Of a stretch of 64,000 nucleotides of DNA, positions 42,942 through 52,107 are shown in pieces. The stretch's first letter is position 1. Each line of letters starts with the position of its first letter. The DNA lies in NCBI GenBank assembly GCA_016788425.1, contig JAEURQ010000004.1, positions 124,001 to 188,000 of the forward strand. Direction: 5' to 3'. The notes under the pieces were generated by a model that was not told the origin of the DNA, did not search any database, and saw only the letters and a list, made by a program, of their open reading frames with translations. Source of the stretch: Chthonomonas sp. Its GTDB lineage: Bacteria > Armatimonadota > Fimbriimonadia > Fimbriimonadales > Fimbriimonadaceae. A program made the position numbers and the translations under genes.

Positions 42942-43826
42942 CTAGCTCGGATTGGGGACAAATGGCCCGCCGCGGCACGCTTTAAGATAGTTAAGACCAA
43001 ACACTTGGCCGGTCATCTCCAGATCGTCGCGATAGACCGGGTCGTGCCAGCCCTCAATGTCAATGCAGCCCTCCCATTTGGCCTGCCGAAGGATGGTGAT
43101 GAGGTCGGCCCAATTCGTATCGCCGAAGCCCGGCGTCCGGTGAAACACCACAAATTTGCCGCTACGCGTGCCGAGTTCGCGCACCAGATCGTGCGCAACG
43201 GTTGCGTCCTTGCCGTGGACGTGGTGGATTTTGCCCACCCATTTGCGGAGTTGTGGCAGCGGATCGATGAAGCTGACCATTTGGTGGCAGGGCTCCCACT
43301 GCAGCCCCATGGCATCGCTCGGAACGGCGTCGAACATCATTTCCCAGGCGCGCGGCGAGTGCGCAATGTTCCAGGCCGGGCGCTCCCAATAGCCGCCCAT
43401 GTCGCAGTTTTCAAAGGCGATCTTGACGCCGTGGTCTTCGGCGAGTTTGGCGAGCGGCTCCCACGTCGCGCGGAACTCGTCCATCTGCTCGTCAATCTTC
43501 TTTTCCTCAATGGCACCTGCGAACCCGCAGACCACCTTGGCGCCGAAGTGGTGCGCGTTGCGGATGAACTCGGCGAACGCGTCGCGCGTGAAGTCGTCGC
43601 GCATGGGGTTTCCGTACACGCCGATGCTGCTGATAACCGCCTGGTCGCCGCAGATGTCGCGGATTTGCTGACCCCGTTCGGCCCAGTTGATGCCTTCCGG
43701 AACTCGCGCCCAACTCGTAAGCGAGAAGCTCTCGAAGCCGTGCGGGAGAATTTGGGGCAGGTATGTGTGAGCGTCATCCAGCTTGGCGAGCGTGCCAATG
43801 CGGATGTCGGCGTGGTTTGTGGTCAT
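42942..43826 (-). CDS. Sugar phosphate isomerase/epimerase family TIM barrel
   Basis: 294 residues, xylose isomerase-like AP endonuclease 2 superfamily. Probable metal ligands are Glu in FENCDMGG (about 148), His in HVHGKD (about 214) and Glu in IDIEGWHDP (about 264). An Asp/Glu ligand from the SIGVYGNP region would complete the site. Such proteins isomerise or epimerise sugars and inositols. Start ATG is preceded by TAACCT seven bases upstream. Its substrate cannot be read from sequence. Confidence 0.85.
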   Translation of the reverse strand: MTTNHADIRIGTLAKLDDAHTYLPQILPHGFESFSLTSWARVPEGINWAERGQQIRDICGDQAVISSIGVYGNPMRDDFTRDAFAEFIRNAHHFGAKVVCGFAGAIEEKKIDEQMDEFRATWEPLAKLAEDHGVKIAFENCDMGGYWERPAWNIAHSPRAWEMMFDAVPSDAMGLQWEPCHQMVSFIDPLPQLRKWVGKIHHVHGKDATVAHDLVRELGTRSGKFVVFHRTPGFGDTNWADLITILRQAKWEGCIDIEGWHDPVYRDDLEMTGQVFGLNYLKACRGGPFVPNPS

Positions 43827-43833
43827 GCGGGCA

Positions 43834-43839
43834 AGGTTA
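43834..43839 (-). promoter_or_regulatory. -10 element of leaderless sugar isomerase transcript
   Basis: TAACCT on the minus strand, seven bases (TGCCCGC) before the ATG at 43826. It lies inside the short gap to hutU. Confidence 0.4.
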
Positions 43840-43850
43840 CCCGCGCGACC

Positions 43851-45494
<1,644 letters not shown>

Positions 45495-45500
45495 ACCGAG

Positions 45501-45506
45501 ATTCTA
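45501..45506 (-). promoter_or_regulatory. -10 element of leaderless hutU transcript
   Basis: TAGAAT on the minus strand, six bases (CTCGGT) before the ATG at 45494. Close to the TATAAT consensus and with no ribosome site between. Confidence 0.55.
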
Positions 45507-45553
45507 CGCCATGGGCGGCACCAAACGCTAGATGTTAATTGGGTACCGACTGA

Positions 45554-46021
45554 CTACAAAATTGCTTCCAGATACTGCTTCGACTTGGGGTCGAGTTCGT
45601 TGATGTTCGCGATTTCGAAGCGATTGCCGTCTACATCCAGCAGCACCAGGTGCACGTCGCTCAGCCACTGCGCGTTTTCCTGCAGGCTTTGCGTGACGAG
45701 TTCGCGCTCGCCGCGCTCGGTGATGACGTGCCAATACGTCGCGCCAAATTCCACCTTGGCGTGCGTGATCTTGTGGATCATGGACGTGAGGTAGCGGCGC
45801 TGGATTTCGGTCTCCAACGCTTGGCGGGCTAGCGGGGAGACGCTATCGAGGTCGGGAAGGAGCATGATCTCGGTGCCCTTGCCATCGAGCAGGCACAAGT
45901 ACCGGCTTGGGTGGCTGATTGGGGACGCCCATTTGGGTACCACCGTCAGGTAGCTGCGATCCTCCGGAAGCGTCATGCGCAACCGGTCCTTCGGTTCGAA
46001 AAAGAGTTCTGCTGTGTTCAT
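45554..46021 (-). CDS. DUF1854 family protein
   Basis: 155 residues from ATG 46021. The family is found with ABC exporters in cyanophycin-related clusters, as recalled from annotation of DUF1854 proteins. The start MNTAELFFEPKDRLRMTLPE and the segment YLCLLDGKGTEIMLL..LDSVSPLARQALETEIQRRY are typical. Residues 125-150 repeat a small beta-rich module (VHLVLLDVDGNRFEI). No catalytic motif is evident. The ATG overlaps the stop of the GNAT gene, so it is the last gene of an ABC-GNAT-DUF1854 unit. Confidence 0.85.
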   Translation of the reverse strand: MNTAELFFEPKDRLRMTLPEDRSYLTVVPKWASPISHPSRYLCLLDGKGTEIMLLPDLDSVSPLARQALETEIQRRYLTSMIHKITHAKVEFGATYWHVITERGERELVTQSLQENAQWLSDVHLVLLDVDGNRFEIANINELDPKSKQYLEAIL

Positions 46022-46944
46022 GATTGTGAATTTGGAACCATTTGTTCCCAAATGTCGAATTCGGACGTGATGTGGAATCCGACCGTACGGTTGATGGCGA
46101 GCATCGCCTGGTTGAGCGAGGAGTTGCAGGTCGCCATTTTGGAGGTGCCGCGGTTGGCCTCTTCTTGCATCAGCCGCACCTTAAGCGCCTTGGCGATGCC
46201 GCGACCGCGCACCGCGCGGCGAGTTCCCGTGAAGCCGGTGTCGAAGTGATCTTGCCGTCGCACCGAATGGCATAGCCCAACCGGGACGCCGTTTTCGCGG
46301 GCCACCACAATGAGTCCTTCGTTGTAGTCGGCCAGCTTCCAATAGTTCGTCCACACCTCGCGGCTCGGAACTCCGGTCTCCCGGGTCAGCGGCTCATCGC
46401 TATCGGCCTCGGCGTACGTGTCATAGATTTCCTGCAACCGCGCGTCGTCGGGACTGGCCGCCTGAAACACCTCGACCTCAATGCCGTCGGGCAACGGGAC
46501 GGTGATCGAACTTGGAAGCTCCACCTCTTGGTCCACGTACCGCATCTTGAAGCTGAACCCCATCTCCCGGGCAAACAACTCGTTCTCAGGAAACTGCGCG
46601 TAGCAGCCGCCCATGAGCTTGTTGGCCCCCGCCGCGATGCGGCTGTCCATGACGTGGCGAGCCAGCGCCCGACCCACGCCTTGACGCCGGAACTCGGGGA
46701 AGACACCGACCGAGATTTGATACAAGCCCTCGGGTTCGTAGTACATGCGGCCCCAACGCGCCATGCCAAGAAGCTGGCCATCGCGCTCGGCGACCACAAT
46801 CTCGTGAGTGAGAGCCGTGTAGTTGGCCCAGCGCTCGCGGACCACTTCCTCGGTGATCTCTTCTTGATCGATCATGGAGCGAATGCGGGCGTAAACGCCC
46901 AACTCGCGCTCCATATCCATGAGCCGGATGTTAAAACTGAGCAT
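46018..46944 (-). CDS. Tandem GNAT-domain acetyltransferase
   Basis: 308 residues. The first GNAT domain (about 3-150) shows the acetyl-CoA loop FPEFRRQGVGRALARHV (about 92-108). The second (about 160-300) has TRRAVRGRGIAKALKVRLM (about 241-259). A double GNAT of this length resembles acyltransferases acting on amino acid or peptide substrates. The start overlaps the ABC gene by 14 bases and the stop overlaps the DUF1854 gene by four, so all three are translationally linked. Substrate unknown. Confidence 0.85.
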   Translation of the reverse strand: MLSFNIRLMDMERELGVYARIRSMIDQEEITEEVVRERWANYTALTHEIVVAERDGQLLGMARWGRMYYEPEGLYQISVGVFPEFRRQGVGRALARHVMDSRIAAGANKLMGGCYAQFPENELFAREMGFSFKMRYVDQEVELPSSITVPLPDGIEVEVFQAASPDDARLQEIYDTYAEADSDEPLTRETGVPSREVWTNYWKLADYNEGLIVVARENGVPVGLCHSVRRQDHFDTGFTGTRRAVRGRGIAKALKVRLMQEEANRGTSKMATCNSSLNQAMLAINRTVGFHITSEFDIWEQMVPNSQS

Positions 46945-49150
46945 CGGGCACCACGTCGCTTTCGATGTCGAAGCCGATGATCTCTTGGATCTTGGCTTGG
47001 GTTTGTACCAGGTCGTAGAACACGCCCTTCTTGGTCATCAACTCCTCGTGCGTGCCGGTCTCCACGATCTTGCCCTTGTCGAGCACGATCAGGCGATTGG
47101 CCTCGCGAAGAGTGGAGAGGCGGTGGGCAATGGCGAACGTGGTGCGGCCCTTGACCAGGCGACCAATGGCCTCCTGAATCTTCTTTTCCGTTTCCACGTC
47201 CACACTCGAAGTCGCCTCGTCCAAGATGAGGATGCGCGGGTTGTGCAAGATCGCTCGGGCGATACTAACGCGTTGACGCTCGCCGCCGCTGAGCTTGGCA
47301 CCTCGCTCGCCGACCATTGTGTCGTAACCATCGGGCTTGCTGAGAATAAACTCGTGCGCGTTGGCGGCGCGTGCGGCCTCAATCACCTCGTCAAAGCTCG
47401 CTCCCGGACGACCGTAAGCGATGTTTTCGCCGATGGTGCCGTTAAAGAGGAACGGCTCTTGCAACACGATGCCGATCTGCTCGCGCAGGTCTTGTAGCGC
47501 GATCTCGCGATAGTCGCGGCCGTCGATCTTAATCGCCCCTGCATCCGGCTCGTAAAACCGTGCGATGAGGTTGATGGTGGTGGATTTCCCCGCCCCCGAC
47601 TTTCCGACCAGGCCGATCATTTCGCCCGGCTTGGCGACGAAACTCATCTCCTTGAGCACTGGGTTCGACTTGTCGTAACCAAAGCGCACATTGTCGAATT
47701 CGACTTCGCCGGCCATTTCGTAGCCGGCTTCACGCTTGCCGTAGGTTTCCGGCTGCATGTCCACGATCTCGAAGATACGCTCGGCCCCAGCCATCGCTCG
47801 GCTGAACCAGTTGTTGACCGCCGCGAACCATTGGAGCGGGCCATAAACCAGCGCCAAGTAGGCTTGCACCATGTAGAACTCGCTGAGTTTCAGCTTGCCT
47901 TGCGCGACCAACCAGCCGCCCATCGCCCAGCACAAAATGGTGCCGATGGTCGTGAAGAACATCATTCCGCCGAAGATCGTAAACCAGCGCGCGTCGGCCT
48001 TGACACCGGCGTCGCGGAGCTCGAAGTTGCGGTTTTGAAACTTCGTAAACTCGCGGTCTTCCTTGGCGAATGCCTTCACCACACGGATGCCGTGCAACGA
48101 CTCGTTAAGGTGAATGTGGAATCGCGCCCACTTTTGGCCCACGCGGTGGAAGAGTTGGCTTTGCGGCTTCCAAAACACCACGCCGATGAGCGTGACGATG
48201 GGCACGGGAATGAGCACCACCGCCGCCATGAGCGGATTGATGATGAACAAGAACGCAATAACCCCAACCAGCATAAGGCCGTTGTTGAGGAAGTAGGGAA
48301 CGCCCTCGACAAGGAAGCCCCACACGCGGTCGGTGTCGCTCGTGACGCGGCTGGAGATTGCCCCGACCTGCTTTTTATCGAAGTACGTGAGCTGCAAAAA
48401 CTCGATGGCGCGATACACCGTGGCGCGGAGATCGGCGGCGATGTTGCCGCTCATCCAGGCGACCAAGCGGTCGCGCGTGACGTTCAGCGCGCTGACCGTG
48501 ATGGCGACGCACACCCACGACGTGATGAGCATCCACAGGATGTTCAGGTTGGACTTCGTTTCGAAGACCTCGCCAATGAGCCGACCCTGAAAATAGGGCG
48601 GCAACAGGTTGAGCGAGGTGGTGACCAGGCTCATGATGGCGAGAAACGCCGCTTGCTTTTTGTACGGACCCGCGAAGCGCAGGATGCGGGCCAGCGTTTT
48701 GCCGCGGTCTACGCAAGCGGGGCATACGCCATCGGCCTCGGGCAGTAGACGCGAGCACTTGGGACAGCGCGTGATTTCGCGCTTGAGATTGATACTGAGC
48801 GGTTCGCCTTTGGCGAGTTGCTCAATGCCGCGCGCGGCCTCGCTAAACTTCGCGCCGAGCGTGTGCGTATAGCTGATGACCGGGACGATTTCGCCCGCCT
48901 TGGTGGTGACTTGCAGAATGCCGCCGCCGACCACCGGCTCGTTTCGCGCCGTTGCGATGTCGGCGATGGGAAGGCGCAAGAGTTCGACGCCGTTGGGTTC
49001 GGAGACGCGCACGGTTTCGGCGGTCACCTCCATGCTGAGGGTGCCGAACTGAAACTCTTGATTAAGGTCGGAGTCGAGCGAGATCAATAGTTCCTGATCT
49101 CGCCCTTGAGGAGCCGGTTCTAGGCTCTCGGAATTAGAAGTTAAGCTCAT
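46931..49150 (-). CDS. ABC exporter with N-terminal DUF1854-linked domain and zinc ribbon
   Basis: 739 residues. Residues about 25-115 form a beta-rich soluble domain, and 128-148 a CPKC...CPAC zinc ribbon. The transmembrane domain spans about 155-460 (six helices). The ATPase shows Walker A GLVGKSGAGKST (about 523-534), signature LSGGERQR (about 625-632), Walker B ILILDEATSS (about 645-654) and the H-loop His in AIAHRLS. This architecture matches the ABC transporter recalled as cyanophycin-metabolism-associated. A sigma70 promoter lies about 190 bases upstream. The exported substrate is unknown. Confidence 0.88.
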   Translation of the reverse strand: MSLTSNSESLEPAPQGRDQELLISLDSDLNQEFQFGTLSMEVTAETVRVSEPNGVELLRLPIADIATARNEPVVGGGILQVTTKAGEIVPVISYTHTLGAKFSEAARGIEQLAKGEPLSINLKREITRCPKCSRLLPEADGVCPACVDRGKTLARILRFAGPYKKQAAFLAIMSLVTTSLNLLPPYFQGRLIGEVFETKSNLNILWMLITSWVCVAITVSALNVTRDRLVAWMSGNIAADLRATVYRAIEFLQLTYFDKKQVGAISSRVTSDTDRVWGFLVEGVPYFLNNGLMLVGVIAFLFIINPLMAAVVLIPVPIVTLIGVVFWKPQSQLFHRVGQKWARFHIHLNESLHGIRVVKAFAKEDREFTKFQNRNFELRDAGVKADARWFTIFGGMMFFTTIGTILCWAMGGWLVAQGKLKLSEFYMVQAYLALVYGPLQWFAAVNNWFSRAMAGAERIFEIVDMQPETYGKREAGYEMAGEVEFDNVRFGYDKSNPVLKEMSFVAKPGEMIGLVGKSGAGKSTTINLIARFYEPDAGAIKIDGRDYREIALQDLREQIGIVLQEPFLFNGTIGENIAYGRPGASFDEVIEAARAANAHEFILSKPDGYDTMVGERGAKLSGGERQRVSIARAILHNPRILILDEATSSVDVETEKKIQEAIGRLVKGRTTFAIAHRLSTLREANRLIVLDKGKIVETGTHEELMTKKGVFYDLVQTQAKIQEIIGFDIESDVVPDAQF

Positions 49151-49343
49151 GTGAAAAAAGGAAATGGACGGTCAGGCGAGGCAAAACCCCGGCGAACAGG
49201 CGTGTATTGGGTTCGAGGCGGATGACTTCGCGGGGCGCAAGGTTAGCGCGGCTATCGCATCGTGCGATGGGTTGAAGTCAAATGTTGAAGTTAATCATAG
49301 CGGTCACCTCGGCAGGGTTCCGTGTTGCTCGGACAACTTAGTT
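49151..49343 (-). promoter_or_regulatory. Long leader of the ABC-GNAT-DUF1854 operon
   Basis: From the predicted start near 49337 to the ATG there are about 187 untranslated bases. It holds an inverted repeat ATCGCA-CGA-TGCGAT at about 49249-49263. The ribosome region before the ATG is pyrimidine-rich. No known riboswitch pattern was recognised. Confidence 0.35.
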
Positions 49344-49373
49344 ATCTTAGCCAACTCTTGGCAGAATTGTCAA
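49344..49373 (-). promoter_or_regulatory. Consensus sigma70 promoter of the ABC operon
   Basis: TTGACA and TAAGAT on the minus strand, separated by 18 bases. One of the strongest promoters in the window; the same two hexamers recur before the Lrp gene. Confidence 0.75.
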
Positions 49374-49381
49374 GGCGGGGC

Positions 49382-50977
49382 CTAAGTTTTTCCGGTCGGG
49401 TTAACATGAATCGTCTTTTCGTGGGTGTAGGTGACGAATCCTGGCTTGGAACCCTTAGGGCGCCGAACGTATCTTTTTAACGTGTAATCCACCGGCACCA
49501 TTTGCGCGTGCTTACTCGGGCTATGTTTCGCGGCGATGACCGCCGCCCATGTTAGCGTTTCCTTCGGGACGCGTTCGGGCTGGTTGTTCGCCCGGATGAG
49601 GACGTGGGTAGACGGAGCGCCGCGCACGTGCAGCCACCAGTCGTTGGGTTTGCCCATGCGCATCGTGAGGAAGTCGTTGGCATCGCTGTTCTCGCCATAA
49701 AACACGGCGTAGCCGCCGGGGGCGAGCAGTTCCTTGATCGCGTGGCCCTCGAACGGGCGGTCCTTGGGCTTGGTCTGCGGGGCGACCTGAATCTGCAACC
49801 AATTGCGGGTGGCCGCTTCCTTTTTGACTTCAAGCAGTTGTTCATCCGTGGTCGCTTGGTCGGCCAGTGTGATAAGGGACCGAACGGTTACTAATTCGCT
49901 GCGCATGCGTTCGAGCTGTTCGTTCACTTCGTCGGAGCCATGCTTCGCCTTGCGCGCGCGTAGGAAGTACGCCTCGGCGTTTTCGACTGGCGTGAGCTCA
50001 GGGTTGAGCGGAATCACCTGTTCGTCGTAGGTTTTCAGCATCTTGTCGCCGGGCTGGATGCTGCCTTGGTAGGCGAGAATGAGATTGCCGCGTTCCTGTA
50101 ATTCACTCGCGCGGCGAGCGGTGTCGGCGGCATCTTCCAGGCCACGCACCGCCGTGGCGCGGGCATGCTCGATGCGCTCCAACTGCACGCGCAAGCGGTG
50201 GCGCAGACTCTCTCGTTCGGGTTCGGGCTCCGCTGATTCATATTCGGCGAGGGCCTCGCTGATCGAGTTGAATCGTTTTGGAACCACTTGGTCGCCAAAT
50301 AGTTCTTGCAGAGTTTCCGTGCTTAGCGGGATCGGCGTTACACCAAAACCGGGCACGAGCGTCGCCTTGGCCGAGACTTCGGCGAGGCGATCCAGCACGT
50401 GCTCGGGGCTGTACTCCTGCAACAGCTTTTGCACAAACGGCGAAAGTCCGCCCGGGCCCGATGGGTTAGTTCTGGAAAGCATAGCGCTTGGCTCGCGCGG
50501 GTAGCGCTCGAATGCTCGTCCGGGCAGAATCGCTCGCTCGGAGCGGCTTTTGCCGGTAAATCGGGCCGCGCTTGCCACGCGATCGTCCGCGTCGCGTAGG
50601 ATGATGTTGGAGTTCTTCCCCATGAGCTCGCAGGTGAGAACGTATTTAGATCCCGATTGGTCAAAAACCAAGTCCACCAAGCGTTCTAGAGCAATCTGCT
50701 CCACCGCAACCAGGGTCGCGCGGTTGAGAGAGCGGCGCAGCGTCATCACCCACGGCATGCGTTCGCCGCGCGGCGGAGCCGCGCCTAGGCGAATGCCGTA
50801 GTGATCGGGGTGCGAGCGGATATGAACCCAGTGCGGGCGACCATCCCAAAACTGCAGAGCCACGCCGTGCTCGCCCAGCGACTCGGCGTTTTGACACTCG
50901 ATTCCGACGAGGGATTGCAGCTCCAACACCACCGCGCGAAGGCACCAGGCATCGAACCTCAGTCGTTTAACTTTCAT
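49382..50977 (-). CDS. RqcH/NFACT-type ribosome quality control protein
   Basis: 531 residues from ATG at 50977. NFACT proteins bind stalled 50S subunits with peptidyl-tRNA and recruit tRNA-Ala for C-terminal Ala tailing (RqcH), and were once called fibronectin-binding proteins. An NFACT-N domain covers about 1-180 (SKYVLTCELMGKNSNIIL, about 108-125). A coiled coil lies at 250-390. The NFACT-R domain (about 425-520) contains FYGENSDANDFLTMRMGKPNDWWLHVRGAPSTHVLI. A slightly longer TTG start (50983) is possible. It overlaps the divergent Lrp promoter. Confidence 0.9.
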   Translation of the reverse strand: MKVKRLRFDAWCLRAVVLELQSLVGIECQNAESLGEHGVALQFWDGRPHWVHIRSHPDHYGIRLGAAPPRGERMPWVMTLRRSLNRATLVAVEQIALERLVDLVFDQSGSKYVLTCELMGKNSNIILRDADDRVASAARFTGKSRSERAILPGRAFERYPREPSAMLSRTNPSGPGGLSPFVQKLLQEYSPEHVLDRLAEVSAKATLVPGFGVTPIPLSTETLQELFGDQVVPKRFNSISEALAEYESAEPEPERESLRHRLRVQLERIEHARATAVRGLEDAADTARRASELQERGNLILAYQGSIQPGDKMLKTYDEQVIPLNPELTPVENAEAYFLRARKAKHGSDEVNEQLERMRSELVTVRSLITLADQATTDEQLLEVKKEAATRNWLQIQVAPQTKPKDRPFEGHAIKELLAPGGYAVFYGENSDANDFLTMRMGKPNDWWLHVRGAPSTHVLIRANNQPERVPKETLTWAAVIAAKHSPSKHAQMVPVDYTLKRYVRRPKGSKPGFVTYTHEKTIHVNPTGKT

Positions 50978-51005
50978 TGACAAAACTCGCGGATCATGCT
51001 AAGAT
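50977..51005 (+). promoter_or_regulatory. Consensus sigma70 promoter of the Lrp gene
   Basis: TTGACA (50977-50982) and TAAGAT (51000-51005) with a 17-base spacer. The start would fall at about 51012, inside the AAGGAG site, so the leader is very short. TTGACA also covers the first base of the divergent rqcH ATG. Confidence 0.6.
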
Positions 51006-51021
51006 AGTAAGGAGAACCGGT

Positions 51022-51486
51022 ATGAAAGAGCATCTTGACGAAACAAATTTAGAAATTCTCCGCATTTTGCAGGCCGATGGAAGCATTACCAATGCGGACC
51101 TCAGTCGCAAGATCGGGCTCAAGCCGCCGAGCGTGTTGCAGCGCGTGCGCAAGCTGGAGCAGCTCGACCTCATCAAGGGTTATACCGCTCACCTCAACGC
51201 CGAAGAACTGGGCTTCGGTCTCACCATCTTCGCGCAGGTCAGTCTGGCGCTACACCAAGATCAGCCGATTGAGAACTTTGTGAACTCGGTCTCGGGCATT
51301 CCGGAAGTACTTGAAGTCCACCACGTCAGCGGGGAATTCGACTTTCTCCTCCGCATTGTCGTGCAGAATATGCGCCACTACGAACAGCTGATTCGCGACC
51401 GACTGAGCTCGATTAAGGGCATGGGCAAGTTGCAAAGTTGCTTCGTGTTGGCCTCGCCCAAGGAGTCCTACGCGCTTCCCATCTAG
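51022..51486 (+). CDS. Lrp/AsnC family transcriptional regulator
   Basis: 154 residues. The start at 51022 has AAGGAG seven bases upstream; the frame open from 50977 overlaps rqcH. An N-terminal winged HTH covers 5-60 (LDETNLEILRILQADGSITNADLSRKIGLKPPSVLQRVRKLE). The C-terminal RAM/AsnC effector domain follows (about 70-150, HHVSGEFDFLLRIVVQN). These proteins sense amino acids and often regulate themselves. Its own consensus promoter fits autoregulation, but no targets are shown here. Confidence 0.93.
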   Translation: MKEHLDETNLEILRILQADGSITNADLSRKIGLKPPSVLQRVRKLEQLDLIKGYTAHLNAEELGFGLTIFAQVSLALHQDQPIENFVNSVSGIPEVLEVHHVSGEFDFLLRIVVQNMRHYEQLIRDRLSSIKGMGKLQSCFVLASPKESYALPI

Positions 51487-51522
51487 GCAGAAACTCGGAA
51501 CTTCGAGGCGGGTTCACCCGTT

Positions 51523-52059
51523 ATGAAAGGCAGTATGACGATTTCAAAAGCAATCACCATCGCCGGGCTTGGCTGTCTTGGCGTAATCGCCGCGATGCAA
51601 ACCGGCGCACAAGGCGGGGCGACCATGACCGGCAAGGCGTTGCCGACATTCTCGGCCAAGAGCCTCAGCGGCGCGAAGGTGTCCAACGCGACCCTTAAGG
51701 GCAAGGTTGTGCTCCTCGATTTCTGGGCCACCTGGTGCGGTCCGTGCGTCAAGATGAGCCCGACCATGCAAAAGCTGCACACCAAGTACAACAAAAAGGG
51801 CTTGGTCGTGATCGGAATGAACCTGGAAGGCGGCACCGAAGACAGCGACAAGGCGAAGGCAATGGATTACGTGAAGAAGCACAAGTACACGTATCTCAAC
51901 ACGATCGGCAACGACGGCCTCGCCAGCAAGCTGCAAGTCAGCGGCATCCCGCGCTTCGTCCTGGTGGACAAGAAGGGCAAGATCATCGGCGACTGGACCG
52001 GCTCAAGCGATGGCTTCGAAAAGGCGGTAACCCCGCTCATCGAAAAGGCGCTTAAGTAA
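51523..52059 (+). CDS. Thioredoxin-like TlpA/ResA family protein
   Basis: 178 residues from the first ATG, or 174 from ATG 51535, which has AAAGG four bases upstream. An N-terminal signal segment (about 6-29) directs it to the periplasm. The redox motif WCGPC holds Cys72 and Cys75 (FWATWCGPC). The cis-Pro is in SGIPRFVLVD. It is close to TlpA/ResA reductases used in cytochrome maturation or periplasmic thiol balance. It ends at a strong terminator shared with rmuC. Confidence 0.9.
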   Translation: MKGSMTISKAITIAGLGCLGVIAAMQTGAQGGATMTGKALPTFSAKSLSGAKVSNATLKGKVVLLDFWATWCGPCVKMSPTMQKLHTKYNKKGLVVIGMNLEGGTEDSDKAKAMDYVKKHKYTYLNTIGNDGLASKLQVSGIPRFVLVDKKGKIIGDWTGSSDGFEKAVTPLIEKALK

Positions 52060-52073
52060 GCCGCTGAAAACAG

Positions 52074-52106
52074 AAGCCCCCGAGCGAGTTGCTCGGGGGC
52101 TTTTTT
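52074..52106. terminator. Rho-independent terminator between thioredoxin and rmuC
   Basis: AAGCCCCCGAGC, a five-base loop, GCTCGGGGGC, then six T. The A-bearing 5' side lets it also serve the convergent rmuC gene, whose stop is at 52108. Confidence 0.88.
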
Positions 52107-52107
52107 G

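Noticed and set aside
49151-49343. Known riboswitch in the ABC operon leader
   Set aside because: No consensus core of a common riboswitch class was recognised; only a short inverted repeat is visible.
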